64,000 nt of DNA, taken from Variovorax jilinensis (GTDB lineage: Bacteria; Pseudomonadota; Gammaproteobacteria; Burkholderiales; Burkholderiaceae_C). The stretch's first letter is position 1, and every line of letters begins with the position of its first letter. Shown here one piece after another: positions 46,026-56,379 of this stretch. The stretch is from assembly GCF_030316885.1 (NCBI RefSeq), contig NZ_JASZYQ010000001.1, positions 558,001-622,000 of the forward strand, given 5' to 3'. The notes under the pieces were generated by a model. That model made no database searches, was not told the DNA's origin, and was given only the letters and a program-made list of their open reading frames with translations. Made by a program: the position numbers and the translations under genes.

Positions 46026-46906
46026 GCCTGACCTCGAGACTCGGCATCGGCTTCATGCGTTCGCTGGCGCACGTGCCTTTCGGCTTCGTGCGCGGCTTCG
46101 GCGCGGTCCTCGGGCGCGTGCTGTACGTGCTGGCGGTGCCGCGGCGGCGCGTGGTGGACACCAATCTCGCGCTGTGCTTTCCCGACCGGACCCCGGCCGA
46201 GCGCGAACGCATGGCGCGCGAGAGCTTCGTCTTCGTGGCGCAGTCCTGGCTCGACCGCAGCTGGTTGTGGCATGCGCCCGAGGCGGTCGTCGCGCGCCGC
46301 CTCAAGGTGGTCGGCGCCGCGGCCGAGATCGACGAGATCGCGAACGGCCACGAGCCCATGATCCTGTTCGCGCCGCACTTCTACGGGCTCGATGCGGCAG
46401 CGACGGCGCTGACCATGCACACCGACCGGCCCTCGACCACCATCTACACCACGCAGCGCGATCCGATGGTCGACCAGTGGGTCAGCGAAGGCCGCAAGCG
46501 CTTCGGCAACGTGATCACGCTGAACCGCGTCGACGGCATCAAGCCGATCGTCGCGGGCCTGCGCAAGGGCGGCCTGCTGTACCTGCTGCCCGACATGGAC
46601 TTCGGCCGCGACCAGACCGTCTTCGTGCCTTTCTACGGCGTGCAGGCGGCCACGGTGCCCTCGCTGTCGCGCTTCGCGCGGCTGGGTCGGGCCAAGGTGG
46701 TCCCGGTGGTGTCGAAGCTCACGCCCGAGGGCTACGAGATCCAGGTGCTGCCGGCCTGGCAGGACTTCCCGAGCGACGACGCCGTTGCCGACACGGCGCT
46801 CATGAACCGGCGCCTGCAGGGCTACATCGACACCATGCCGTCGCAGTACTACTGGGTGCATCGCCGCTTCAAGACGCGGCCCGAGGGCGAGCCCGGCGTG
46901 TACTGA
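46022..46906 (+). CDS. Lipid A acyltransferase (LpxL/LpxM family), second copy
   Basis: Second lysophospholipid/lipid A acyltransferase in tandem. The product is 294 residues. It has an N-terminal membrane-associated segment, the catalytic motif His119-x4-Asp124 in FAPHFYGLDAAA, and the LPDMDFGRDQTVFVPFYGVQAAT block. It differs clearly from its neighbour, so the pair probably adds two different acyl chains. Downstream dapF, often next in this order in betaproteobacteria, is absent here; a convergent hydrolase gene follows after 17 bp. Confidence 0.88.
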   Translation: MSLTSRLGIGFMRSLAHVPFGFVRGFGAVLGRVLYVLAVPRRRVVDTNLALCFPDRTPAERERMARESFVFVAQSWLDRSWLWHAPEAVVARRLKVVGAAAEIDEIANGHEPMILFAPHFYGLDAAATALTMHTDRPSTTIYTTQRDPMVDQWVSEGRKRFGNVITLNRVDGIKPIVAGLRKGGLLYLLPDMDFGRDQTVFVPFYGVQAATVPSLSRFARLGRAKVVPVVSKLTPEGYEIQVLPAWQDFPSDDAVADTALMNRRLQGYIDTMPSQYYWVHRRFKTRPEGEPGVY

Positions 46907-46923
46907 AGCGAGGCGCGCGCGGG

Positions 46924-47841
46924 TCAGTCGATGCGCCTGCTCTGGAAGGCCTCGATCTGCTCGGCGACGAACCGGGGCTGCTCGTGCACGATCCAGTGCG
47001 TGGCGCCCGGCACCTTGACGACTTCGAGTTTCGGCACGTAGGCGTCCAGGCCTTCGAGCAGGCCCGGCAGCAGCGCCATGTCGTCGAGCGCCCACAGCAC
47101 CAGCGTCGGCACCTCGACGCGAACCTTCTCGGGCGGCGGCATCGGGATCTCGTGCGCCGGCTGGCCGGGCAGCGCGGGCTTCAGCGGCGTCACGCGATAG
47201 AGGTTGCAGGCGCCCGTGAGGCCCGCGTCCCAGACCTCGCGGTATTGGTCCTTGACCGCTTCGGTGAGCCAGCCGAAGCCTTCGGCGCCCGCCTTCATGT
47301 TGAGGAAGAAGGGCCACATGCGGCGGTAGTCGTCTTCCGAGAGCAGGGCCTCCGCATCGGGCCGCGCGAGGAAGTTCATGTAGGCGCTCGCGGCCTGCTG
47401 CGAGGGCTCGCGGCTGAGTTCGCGCGCGAAGGTGCCCGGATGCGGCGAATTGACGATCACGAGCCGCCCGAGCCGGTCGGCGTGCCTGTTGCCGAAGCCC
47501 CAGCCGAAGGCGCCGCCCCAGTCGTGCGCGACCAGCGTGTCGATGCGGCCCGCCGGGTCCTCGGTCTCGGCCAGCTGCGCCAGGTCCTGCACCAGCAGGT
47601 GGGCGCGGTAGGCCTCGACCTCGGTCGGCGAGCTCGACTTCTCGAAGCCTCGCAGGTTGGGCGCGATGCAGCGATAGCCGCCGTGCGCGGGATCGGCGAA
47701 GTATTCGAGCAGCGGGTCCCAGATGAAGGCGGCCTCGGGGAAGCCGTGCAGGAACACCATCAACGGCCGGCCCGGTGCACCGGTGGCGCGGCAGCTCAGG
47801 GTGGTGCCGTTGGGCAGTGCCCGGGAAAAGGTCTCGATCAC
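46924..47841 (-). CDS. Alpha/beta hydrolase with Asp nucleophile (epoxide hydrolase-like)
   Basis: Cytoplasmic hydrolase. The product is 305 residues and starts with GTG at 47841, supported by AGGAG at the right distance upstream on its strand. The oxyanion HGFPE motif (32-36), the nucleophile Asp107 in HDWGGAFGW, and the catalytic His in GATHWIVHEQP are present. An Asp nucleophile with HDWG points to epoxide hydrolase or haloacid/fluoroacetate dehalogenase relatives. No signal peptide. It lies 50 bp downstream of engB on the same strand. Confidence 0.88.
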   Translation of the reverse strand: MIETFSRALPNGTTLSCRATGAPGRPLMVFLHGFPEAAFIWDPLLEYFADPAHGGYRCIAPNLRGFEKSSSPTEVEAYRAHLLVQDLAQLAETEDPAGRIDTLVAHDWGGAFGWGFGNRHADRLGRLVIVNSPHPGTFARELSREPSQQAASAYMNFLARPDAEALLSEDDYRRMWPFFLNMKAGAEGFGWLTEAVKDQYREVWDAGLTGACNLYRVTPLKPALPGQPAHEIPMPPPEKVRVEVPTLVLWALDDMALLPGLLEGLDAYVPKLEVVKVPGATHWIVHEQPRFVAEQIEAFQSRRID

Positions 47842-47891
47842 GCGTGTCTCCTTGGTTGTCGTCGGGGCGACGGGAGCCTGCGCGCTGTCGG

Positions 47892-48644
47892 TCAGGGCTG
47901 CTCGTCGACGGGTTCGGTCTCGGGCTCGGCGCCCGCGGGCGGCTGGACGCCCTCGGGATGGGCCCAGCGCCACAGCAGCTCGGCCGCCTCGTCGACGCCG
48001 TGCAGCTTCAGGGCCGAGAACAGTTTGACCTCGCCGCCGCCGGCCTGCAGTCGCGCAATCGACAGTGCCTTGGCGCCTTCGGCGCGCGTGAGCTTGTCGG
48101 ACTTGGTCAGCAGCACGAGGAACTTGAGGCCCTGCTCGACCCGCGGACGGATGACGTCGAGCAGGATCTCGTCGAGCTCGGTCAGGCCATGGCGCGGATC
48201 GCACATCAGCACCACGCCGCGCAGGTTCTCGCGCGTCATGAGGTAGTTGCCCATCACGCGCTGCCAGCGCAGCTTGGCTTCCTTGGGCACGGCGGCATAG
48301 CCGTAGCCCGGCAGGTCGGCCAGCACCGCATCGTCGACCTTCTGCTTGCCGACGCCGAACAGGTTGATGTGCTGCGTGCGGCCCGGCGTCTTCGAGGCGA
48401 AGGCCAGCCGATGCTGCTGCGTGAGGGTGTTGATGGCGGTGGACTTGCCGGCATTCGAGCGGCCCACGAAGGCGATCTCGGGCAGCTCGAAGGGCGGCAG
48501 GTGCTCGAGCTGGGGAGCGCTCGTGAGGAAGTGTGCGGTGTGCAGCCAGCCCCTAGCGACGCGGGCGCGTTCGGCGGCTTCCGGGTCTGCCACGCTGGTC
48601 TTGCGGGAGTAGCTGGGGGCGGGCTTCCGCGGCGCGGTGGTCAT
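47892..48644 (-). CDS. engB: Ribosome biogenesis GTPase EngB/YsxC (YihA)
   Basis: Essential GTPase for 50S subunit maturation. The product is 250 residues, longer than most EngB (about 200) because of an N-terminal extension of about 30 and a C-terminal acidic tail (PAGAEPETEPVDEQP). G1 is GRSNAGKS (61-68), G2 a conserved Thr-rich switch TPGRTQHINLF, G3 DLPGYGYA, G4 TKSDKL and G5 FSALKLHG. It is divergent from cytochrome c4 across 71 bp. Confidence 0.95.
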   Translation of the reverse strand: MTTAPRKPAPSYSRKTSVADPEAAERARVARGWLHTAHFLTSAPQLEHLPPFELPEIAFVGRSNAGKSTAINTLTQQHRLAFASKTPGRTQHINLFGVGKQKVDDAVLADLPGYGYAAVPKEAKLRWQRVMGNYLMTRENLRGVVLMCDPRHGLTELDEILLDVIRPRVEQGLKFLVLLTKSDKLTRAEGAKALSIARLQAGGGEVKLFSALKLHGVDEAAELLWRWAHPEGVQPPAGAEPETEPVDEQP

Positions 48645-48715
48645 CGATCAAGCTTTCGGTATGGGGCGCCATTGTAGAATCGCCGGGTTTTGCGCCATAA
48701 ATCCAAGCCCCCGAT

Positions 48716-49393
48716 ATGAAGTTGTTTGCCAAAATCATGCTTGCAGCCCTGTTGGGCGCCGCCGCCAGTGTCAGCTTCTCGGCTGACGCGCCTGCCGCCA
48801 AGCCGGCCGCAGCCGAGGCGCCTCCCAAGGCGGCCAAGCCTGATCCAGCCAAGGGCGACACCATCTTCAATGCGACTCCGGCCAACAGCCAGAGCTGTGC
48901 CTCGTGCCACAACGCCGACGGCAACTCGGCGATCGCGGCCAACCCCAAGCTGGCGCAGCAGCACCCCGAATACATCTACCGGCAGCTGCAGGACTTCAAG
49001 TCCGGCAAGCGCAAGAGCGCGATCATGAAGCCGCTGGCCTCGGCCCTGTCGGACGAGGACATGCGCAACATCGCCTGGTTCGTCGCCTCGAAGAAGATCA
49101 AGCCCGGCTTCTCGAAGGAGAAGGACCTGGTCGGCCTCGGCGAGCGCATCTTCCGCGGCGGCGTCGCCGACCGCCAGATCCCGGCCTGCGCCGGCTGCCA
49201 CAGCCCCAATGGCGCCGGCATTCCCGCGCAGTACCCGCGCCTGGGTGGCCAGCACGCCGACTACACGGCGCAGCAGCTCAACCTGTTCCGCGAGGGCGGA
49301 CGCCTCAATTCGCCGGTCATGACCGGTGTCGCGGCCAAGCTCAGCAACAAGGAAATCACGGCGGTGTCCGACTACATCGCCGGCCTGCGCTGA
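48716..49393 (+). CDS. Dihaem cytochrome c4
   Basis: Periplasmic electron carrier, often a donor to cbb3-type oxidase. The product is 225 residues with a signal peptide (MKLFAKIMLAALLGAAASVSFSA) and an alanine/proline-rich linker. Two haem c sites are Cys61-Ala-Ser-Cys64-His65 and Cys158-Ala-Gly-Cys161-His162, each followed by distal Met-bearing segments (IMKPLA and SPVMTGV). A TAGAAT hexamer (48675-48680) may be the -10. Its maturation factors ccsB and ccsA lie directly downstream. Confidence 0.95.
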   Translation: MKLFAKIMLAALLGAAASVSFSADAPAAKPAAAEAPPKAAKPDPAKGDTIFNATPANSQSCASCHNADGNSAIAANPKLAQQHPEYIYRQLQDFKSGKRKSAIMKPLASALSDEDMRNIAWFVASKKIKPGFSKEKDLVGLGERIFRGGVADRQIPACAGCHSPNGAGIPAQYPRLGGQHADYTAQQLNLFREGGRLNSPVMTGVAAKLSNKEITAVSDYIAGLR

Positions 49394-49440
49394 AAGCTCT
49401 CCTCCCGACACTGAACCTACCGCCGATAACAAACTCCTAA

Positions 49441-49476
49441 CAAGGCGGGTCCATCCGGCAAGGATGGCCCGCCTTG
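49441..49476 (+). terminator. Terminator-like hairpin after cytochrome c4
   Basis: CAAGGCGGG-T-CCATCC pairs perfectly (one bulged T) with GGATGG-CCCGCCTTG around GGCAA. It is followed by TTCATTTTCC, so it is probably an intrinsic terminator, perhaps leaky into ccsB. Confidence 0.65.
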
Positions 49477-49500
49477 TTCATTTTCCGAACCGCGCCTTCC

Positions 49501-51654
49501 ATGTCAGTTTCCACCCACGGCCTTCGAGTGCGGCGCGGACCCCAGGCGGTCCGGGCGGCGGTGGAACTGTTCTCGTCGATGCGCTTCGCGATCGCGCTGC
49601 TGACCATCATCTGCATCGCCTCGATCATCGGCACCGTGCTCAAGCAGCACGAGCCCTTCGGCAACTACGTCAACCAGTTCGGGCCGTTCTGGGCCGAGCT
49701 GTTCCGCGCCGCCCGCCTCGACGCGATCTACAGCGCCTGGTGGTTCCTGCTGATCCTGCTGTTCCTCGTCATCAGCACCTCGCTGTGCATCGCGCGCAAT
49801 ACGCCGCGCATCCTGGGCGACCTCCGGAACTACAAGGAAGACATCCGGGTGCGCAGCCTCAAGGCCTTCGGCCAGCGGGCGCAGGCCCGGCTGGACGAGA
49901 CGCCCGAGGCGGCAGCCCGGCGCATCGGGCAACTGCTCGCGGGCGGCGGCTGGAAGGTCAAGCTGCAGCAGCGCGAGGGCGTGGGCGACGGCAATGGCTG
50001 GATGGTCGCGGCGCGCGCGGGCGGCGCCCACAAGCTGGGCTACATCGCGGCGCACAGCGCGATCGTGCTGATCTGCATCGGCGGCCTGTTCGACGGCGAC
50101 CTCGTGGTGCGCGCCCAGACCTGGTTCAACGGCAAGAGCGTCTACCAGGGCGGCGGCCTGATCGCCGACGTCGCGCCCGAGCATCGCCTGTCGCCGCGCA
50201 ACCCGACCTTCCGCGGCAACATCCTGGTGCCCGAGGGTGCGCGCTCGAGTGTCGCCATCCTGAACCAGGCCGACGGCGTGCTGCTGCAGGACCTGCCGTT
50301 CTCGATCGAGCTCAAGAAGTTCGTGGTCGACTACTACTCGACCGGCATGCCCAAGCTGTTCGCGAGCGAAGTGGTGCTGCACGACCGCGTGACTGGCGAG
50401 CAGTTTCCCAAGCGCATCGAGGTCAACCATCCTGCCAGCTACAAGGGCGTCGAGATCTACCAGTCGAGCTTCGACGACGGCGGCTCGAGCGTGAAGCTCA
50501 AGGCGGTGCCGATGGCCGCGTCCGCCAGGCCCTTCGAGGTCGACGGCACCATCGGCGGCAGCAGCGAGATCACCAACGGCACCGACCGCCTGACACTCGA
50601 GTTGGTGTCGCTGCGCGTCATCAACGTCGAGAACTTCGCCGATGGCAACGCCGGTGCGCTGACCAGCGGCGCCGACGTGCGCAAGGTCGACCTGCGCAAC
50701 GGGATCGAGTCGCGCCTGGGCGCTGCCAACAAGGTCAACAAGCCCAAGGTGCTGCGCAACATCGGCCCCAGCATCGGCTACAAGCTGCGCGATGCCGCGG
50801 GCCAGGCGCGCGAGTTCCAGAACTACATGGTGCCGGTCGACACCGGCGACGGCCAGCCGGTGTTCCTGCTCGGCGTGCGCGAGCGGCCCGAGGATCCGTT
50901 CCGCTACCTGCGGGTGCCGGCCGACGAGCAGGGCTCGATGGACGGCTTCGTGCGCATGCGCGCGGCGCTGGCCGATGCCGACCTGCGCGCGCGAGCGATC
51001 GATCGCTACATCGCGCGCACCACCGATCCGAAGCGCCCCGAACTGGCGGCGCAGCTGCGCGGCTCGGCGGCGCGTGCGCTGGCACTGTTCGCAGGCGCCG
51101 AGCGCGCCAAGGCCGATGCCGTGAGCGCCGGCGGCTGGCAGGCGGTGGCCGAATTCATGGAAGCGAACGTCCCGGAGGCCGAGCGCGAGCGCGCCGCCTC
51201 GGTGCTGGTGCGAATCCTCAACGACGTGCTGTTCGAGGTGCTGAACCTGAGCCGCGAGAAAGCCGGGCTGGCCGCCATGCCGGCCGACGAGAAGTCGCAG
51301 CTCTATCTCACGCAGGCGGTGCTCGCGATCAGCGACGCGCATTTCTACCCGGCCCCGGTGGCGATGACGATGACCGACTTCAAGCAGGTGCAGGCCAGCG
51401 TCTTCCAGGTTGCACGGGCGCCCGGCAAGAACGTGGTCTACCTCGGCTGCCTGTTGCTGATCGTGGGCATTTTTGCGATGCTGTACGTGCGCGAGCGCCG
51501 GCTCTGGGTCTGGCTCTCGAACGACGGCGAAGGCGCCCCCGGCAGCGCCGCCACTCTGGCCTTCTCGGTCAACCGCAAGACCATCGACAGCGACCGCGAA
51601 TTCGAGCACCTGAAGCTCAGGCTGCTCGCCCTCACGAAAGACAACGCGTCATGA
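49501..51654 (+). CDS. Cytochrome c biogenesis protein ResB/CcsB
   Basis: System II haem-attachment component that works with CcsA to move and keep haem reduced for periplasmic c-type cytochromes. The product is 717 residues. Conserved features are the N-terminal ELFSSMRFAIALLTIICIASIIGTVL helix (21-46), a second helix near 80-100, a third with conserved YIAAHSAIVLICIGGLFDG, a large periplasmic domain, and a final helix with NVVYLGCLLLIVGIFAMLYV. The stop overlaps ccsA as ATGA. Confidence 0.94.
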   Translation: MSVSTHGLRVRRGPQAVRAAVELFSSMRFAIALLTIICIASIIGTVLKQHEPFGNYVNQFGPFWAELFRAARLDAIYSAWWFLLILLFLVISTSLCIARNTPRILGDLRNYKEDIRVRSLKAFGQRAQARLDETPEAAARRIGQLLAGGGWKVKLQQREGVGDGNGWMVAARAGGAHKLGYIAAHSAIVLICIGGLFDGDLVVRAQTWFNGKSVYQGGGLIADVAPEHRLSPRNPTFRGNILVPEGARSSVAILNQADGVLLQDLPFSIELKKFVVDYYSTGMPKLFASEVVLHDRVTGEQFPKRIEVNHPASYKGVEIYQSSFDDGGSSVKLKAVPMAASARPFEVDGTIGGSSEITNGTDRLTLELVSLRVINVENFADGNAGALTSGADVRKVDLRNGIESRLGAANKVNKPKVLRNIGPSIGYKLRDAAGQAREFQNYMVPVDTGDGQPVFLLGVRERPEDPFRYLRVPADEQGSMDGFVRMRAALADADLRARAIDRYIARTTDPKRPELAAQLRGSAARALALFAGAERAKADAVSAGGWQAVAEFMEANVPEAERERAASVLVRILNDVLFEVLNLSREKAGLAAMPADEKSQLYLTQAVLAISDAHFYPAPVAMTMTDFKQVQASVFQVARAPGKNVVYLGCLLLIVGIFAMLYVRERRLWVWLSNDGEGAPGSAATLAFSVNRKTIDSDREFEHLKLRLLALTKDNAS

Positions 51655-52967
51655 CCACCACCACGCTCACGCTCAACGACAGCTGGCTTTCACGCCGCAA
51701 CGCCCTCGACTGGGTGTTCGCGCTGCTGGTGCTGGTCGGCGCCCTGTTCGCCTTCTCGCGCTACCACGCGGCAATGGACGTCTACGAAAAGGCCATCCTC
51801 GTGGCGACCGTGCCGGCCGCCATCTGGCTCGGCTGGTTCTGGCGCCCGCTGCAGGTGCTCGCGATGGTGGTCGCGGCCGCGGCGCTGCTGGCCATCGTGT
51901 CCTACCAGGGCGACCTGGCGCGTGCGGACACGGTGTTCCAGCTCAAGTACTTCCTCTCGAGCCAGTCGGCCATCCTCTGGATGAGCGTGCTGTTCTTCAT
52001 GAGCACGCTGTTCTACTGGATCGGCTTCTTCAGCGGCAGGCAGGGCGATGCCATGGACCTGATCGCCTCGCGCCTGGCCTGGGCCGCGGTCACGATGGCG
52101 CTCATCGGCACCATGGTGCGCTGGTACGAGAGCCACCAACTGGGCCCCGACATCGGCCACATCCCCGTGAGCAACCTGTACGAGGTCTTCGTGCTGTTCT
52201 GCTGGCTCACGGCGGCCTTCTATCTCTACTTCGAAGCGCGCTACGGCACGCGCGCGCTGGGCGCCTTCGTGATGCTGGTGGTCAGCGCCGCGGTCGGCTT
52301 CCTGCTCTGGTACACGCTGGTGCGCGACGCCCACGAGATCCAGCCGCTGGTGCCGGCGCTGCAGAGCTGGTGGATGAAGCTGCACGTGCCGGCCAACTTC
52401 ATCGGCTACGGCACCTTCGCGCTCGCCGCCATGGTTGCCTTCGCCTACCTGATCAAGGAGCAGGCGCACGAGACGCGCTGGTACAAGCTCACGCCGATCT
52501 GGCTGCTCGGCGTGGCGCTGTGCTTCGTGCCGGTGGCCTTCCGCCAGCGCGTGCAGGAGGCCGGCGGCAGCTACTGGGTCGGCTATGCCGCCATCTCGGC
52601 GCTGATCGCGGCCGGCATCCTGATGGGGCGCAAGCGCATCGCGGCACGGTTGCCGGCCAACGAGGTGCTCGACGACGTCATGTACAAGTCGATCACGGTC
52701 GGCTTCGCCTTCTTCACCATCGCCACGGTGCTCGGCGCGCTGTGGGCGGCCGACGCCTGGGGCGGGTACTGGAGCTGGGATCCGAAGGAGACCTGGGCGC
52801 TGATCGTCTGGCTCAACTACGCGGCCTGGCTGCACATGCGGCTCGTGAAGGGCCTGCGCGGCACCGTGGCCGCCTGGTGGGCGCTCGGCGGGCTGGCGGT
52901 CACGACCTTCGCCTTCCTCGGCGTCAACATGTTCCTGAGCGGGCTGCACAGCTACGGCACGCTGTAG
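51651..52967 (+). CDS. ccsA: Cytochrome c biogenesis protein CcsA (ResC)
   Basis: System II haem handling protein of the inner membrane. The product is 438 residues with about eight transmembrane helices. The WWD haem-binding domain is seen as WGGYWSWDPKETWALIVWLNYAAWLH near residue 365-390, and the flanking histidines are supplied by HVPANF and the late SGLHSYG. It pairs with the upstream ResB. Cytochrome c4 upstream is a likely client. Confidence 0.95.
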   Translation: MTTTTLTLNDSWLSRRNALDWVFALLVLVGALFAFSRYHAAMDVYEKAILVATVPAAIWLGWFWRPLQVLAMVVAAAALLAIVSYQGDLARADTVFQLKYFLSSQSAILWMSVLFFMSTLFYWIGFFSGRQGDAMDLIASRLAWAAVTMALIGTMVRWYESHQLGPDIGHIPVSNLYEVFVLFCWLTAAFYLYFEARYGTRALGAFVMLVVSAAVGFLLWYTLVRDAHEIQPLVPALQSWWMKLHVPANFIGYGTFALAAMVAFAYLIKEQAHETRWYKLTPIWLLGVALCFVPVAFRQRVQEAGGSYWVGYAAISALIAAGILMGRKRIAARLPANEVLDDVMYKSITVGFAFFTIATVLGALWAADAWGGYWSWDPKETWALIVWLNYAAWLHMRLVKGLRGTVAAWWALGGLAVTTFAFLGVNMFLSGLHSYGTL

Positions 52968-52994
52968 CGGGCACGCAGGCCCGGGGCATGGAAT

Positions 52995-53027
52995 GATCCG
53001 GCGGTGCGCTTCGTGCGTAACCGGATC
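52995..53027. repeat. Long inverted repeat between ccsA and msrP
   Basis: GATCCGG (52995-53001) pairs with CCGGATC (53021-53027), with an inner TGCGC/GTGCG hairpin capped by a short TTC loop. It has no T-run. It could be a Rho-assisted stop for ccsBA or a structure in the msrP leader. Confidence 0.4.
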
Positions 53028-53080
53028 GGGGTTGGCAACGAACTCACCCTGACTGAGCGTTTTCAGGCGAAAGGCATTCC

Positions 53081-54079
<999 letters not shown>

Positions 54080-54147
54080 GACTTGCGGGACAGACCAAGT
54101 AACCGCGCACCGGCTCGTGCTCCGCCAACAACAGACCCAAGGGACCC

Positions 54148-54792
54148 GTGAAAAAGCTGTTGCTGCACCCGGCCGCGAAGCCGATCGTGTTCGTGCTGTG
54201 CCTGCTGCCCTTCGCATGGCTGGTCTACGGCGCGTTCACCGATGGCCTCGGGGCCAACCCGGCCGAGCACCTGATCCGCGCTACCGGCGACTGGACCTTG
54301 CGCTTCCTGTGCATCGTGCTGGCCGTGACGCCGCTGCGGGTCATGACCGGGGTCAACGCGCTGGCGCGCTTTCGCCGCATGCTGGGCCTGTTCGTCTACT
54401 TCTACGTCGTGATTCACCTGCTGAGCTACGGCTGGTTCGACATGGGCTTCGACGTGCCCGACATCGCCCGGGACATCGCCAAGCGGCCGTTCATCCTGGT
54501 CGGCTTCTCGGCCTTCGTGCTGCTGACGCCGCTGGCCGCGACCTCGTTCAACCGGGCGATCAAGGCCATGGGCGCGAAGCGCTGGCAGGCGCTGCACCGG
54601 CTGGTGTACCTCGTAGCCGGACTCGGGCTGCTGCACTTCTTCTGGATGCGCGCCGGCAAGAACAACTTCGCCGAGGTCTTCGTCTATGCCGGCATCATCG
54701 CGCTGCTGCTGGGCTGGCGCGTCTGGAACTTCCTCGGCAAGCGAAAGGGTGCAGCAACGCGCGCTGCGCCGCGCATCCAGCCCGGCAAGTGA
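54148..54792 (+). CDS. msrQ: Haem-binding membrane subunit MsrQ (YedZ)
   Basis: Inner-membrane b-type cytochrome that passes electrons from the quinone pool to MsrP. The product is 214 residues and begins with GTG at 54148. It has six transmembrane segments with conserved ligands: TPLRVMTG, RRMLGLFVYFYVVIHLLSY (His about 91), and the RWQALHRLVYLVAGLGLLHFFWM pair (about 151 and 164). The C-terminal tail is basic. It converges with lysA across 16 bp. Confidence 0.95.
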   Translation: MKKLLLHPAAKPIVFVLCLLPFAWLVYGAFTDGLGANPAEHLIRATGDWTLRFLCIVLAVTPLRVMTGVNALARFRRMLGLFVYFYVVIHLLSYGWFDMGFDVPDIARDIAKRPFILVGFSAFVLLTPLAATSFNRAIKAMGAKRWQALHRLVYLVAGLGLLHFFWMRAGKNNFAEVFVYAGIIALLLGWRVWNFLGKRKGAATRAAPRIQPGK

Positions 54793-54808
54793 GCGCGCCG
54801 GGCCTGCG

Positions 54809-56089
54809 CTAGAAACGTTCGGCCAGCAGCTGGTCGTCGAGGGTCTCGCGGCGCCGGATCAGGGTGGCGTGGCTGCCGCTCACGAGCACCTCGGCCGCGC
54901 GGCCGCGGGTGTTGTAGTTGCTTGCCATCGCCATGCAGTAGGCACCCGCCGAGAGCACGGCGAGCCGGTCGCCGGTGGCGACCTGCAGCGTGCGGTCGCG
55001 TCCGATCCAGTCGCCGCTCTCGCAGATCGGGCCGACCACGTCGTAGCTCACGGCGGCCGCAGCAGCGCGCTCGACCACCGGAACGATCTGGTGGAAGGCC
55101 TGGTACATCGCGGGACGCGGCAGGTCGTTCATCGCCGCATCGACGATGCAGAAGTTTTTTTCCTCGCCGGGCTTCAGGTACAGCACTTCGGTCACGCAGA
55201 CACCGGCATTGCCCACCAGCGAGCGGCCCGGCTCGACGATCAGCCTGCGGCCACCGAAGCCGCGCGCATCGAGGCGCGCGAGCAGCTGCTTCCACAGCGC
55301 GTCCGCGGCCGGCGGGGTGTCGCCGTTGTAGTCGATGCCCAGGCCGCCGCCGAAGTCCAGGTGATGCAGCGGCACGCCCGCAGCCTCGATGGCCTCCACC
55401 AGGTCGAGGACGCGCTCGAGCGCCTCGAGGTAGGGTGCCGACTCGGTGATCTGCGAGCCGATGTGGCAATCGATGCCGAGCACCTGCAGGCCCGCGAGCG
55501 AAGCGGCATGGCGGTAGATCGCGACCGCACGGTCGTGCGCGACGCCGAACTTGTTGCCCTTGAGGCCGGTCGAGATGTAGGGATGCGTCTTCGGATCGAC
55601 ATTCGGATTGATGCGGATGCTGACGCCGGCGCGCCGCCCGGGCTGCTCGCGTGCGACTTCGTCGAGCACGTCGAGCTCGGCCTCGCTCTCGACGTTGAAG
55701 CAGGCGATGCCGGCCTCGAGCGCCTGGCGCATCTCGGCCCGGGTCTTGCCGACGCCGGAAAAGATCACGCGGGAGGGGTCTGCACCGGCCGCGAGCACGC
55801 GCGAGAGCTCGCCGCCCGAGACGATGTCGAAGCCGCAGCCGGCCTCGGCGAAGACCCGCAGCACGCCGAGCGAGGAATTGGCCTTGATCGCATAGCAGAT
55901 CATGGCGTCGCGGCCCTCGAAGCCGCGCTGATAGGCAGCGAGGGCGTCGAGCATCCATTGCCTCGAATAGACGAAGAGGGGCGTCCCGAATTCCTGCGCG
56001 AGCGCAGACAGCGGCCGGCCTTCGACATGGAGCTCGCCGTCGCGGCGAGCGATGTGGGGGTGGCCGGGAAGATGGTGCGGCTTGCTCAT
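54809..56089 (-). CDS. lysA: Diaminopimelate decarboxylase
   Basis: PLP enzyme for the last step of lysine synthesis from meso-diaminopimelate. The product is 426 residues. The PLP lysine is Lys69 in CYAIKANSS, followed by GFDIVSGGEL, HIGSQI, the GGGLGIDYNG phosphate loop and the C-terminal CESGDWIG, all typical. Start is coupled to lptM by an ATGA overlap. The lptM-lysA pair is widespread in proteobacteria. Confidence 0.97.
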   Translation of the reverse strand: MSKPHHLPGHPHIARRDGELHVEGRPLSALAQEFGTPLFVYSRQWMLDALAAYQRGFEGRDAMICYAIKANSSLGVLRVFAEAGCGFDIVSGGELSRVLAAGADPSRVIFSGVGKTRAEMRQALEAGIACFNVESEAELDVLDEVAREQPGRRAGVSIRINPNVDPKTHPYISTGLKGNKFGVAHDRAVAIYRHAASLAGLQVLGIDCHIGSQITESAPYLEALERVLDLVEAIEAAGVPLHHLDFGGGLGIDYNGDTPPAADALWKQLLARLDARGFGGRRLIVEPGRSLVGNAGVCVTEVLYLKPGEEKNFCIVDAAMNDLPRPAMYQAFHQIVPVVERAAAAAVSYDVVGPICESGDWIGRDRTLQVATGDRLAVLSAGAYCMAMASNYNTRGRAAEVLVSGSHATLIRRRETLDDQLLAERF

Positions 56090-56367
56090 CGGGCGGCTCC
56101 GGCGGGGGTGCTGCCGACGGGGGATGCGGCGGGGGGCGCAACGGGTTGGGCTGCGGGCGCCGATGTGCTGCCGGCCGCGGGTGCCTTTTGCGCCGGGTCG
56201 GGCTCAACGGCGGGCGTGGGCAGGAGCAGGCCGGGCAGGGTGGTGCGGTCCTTGGCGATCGGATCGGTCGGCAGGTACAGCGCCCCGCGCTGGCCGCAGG
56301 CCGTCAATGCGACCCCTAGGACCGCGAGGCCAAGGGCGCTCACTAGAATTTGACGAACATTCAACAT
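56086..56367 (-). CDS. lptM: Small lipoprotein LptM (YifL-like)
   Basis: Small outer-membrane lipoprotein; LptM in E. coli helps LptD mature. The product is 93 residues: signal peptide of about 23 residues, lipobox [13 protein letters not shown] (lipidation at Cys24), then a proline/alanine-rich tail. The [10 protein letters not shown] motif just after the lipidation site is the LptM hallmark. The start lies only 12 bases from the divergent cyaY start. TACAAT (56378-56373 on the minus strand) ends 5 bases before the ATG, which may mean a leaderless message. Confidence 0.85.
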   Translation of the reverse strand: MLNVRQILVSALGLAVLGVALTACGQRGALYLPTDPIAKDRTTLPGLLLPTPAVEPDPAQKAPAAGSTSAPAAQPVAPPAASPVGSTPAGAAR

Positions 56368-56379
56368 GGTGAAATTGTA

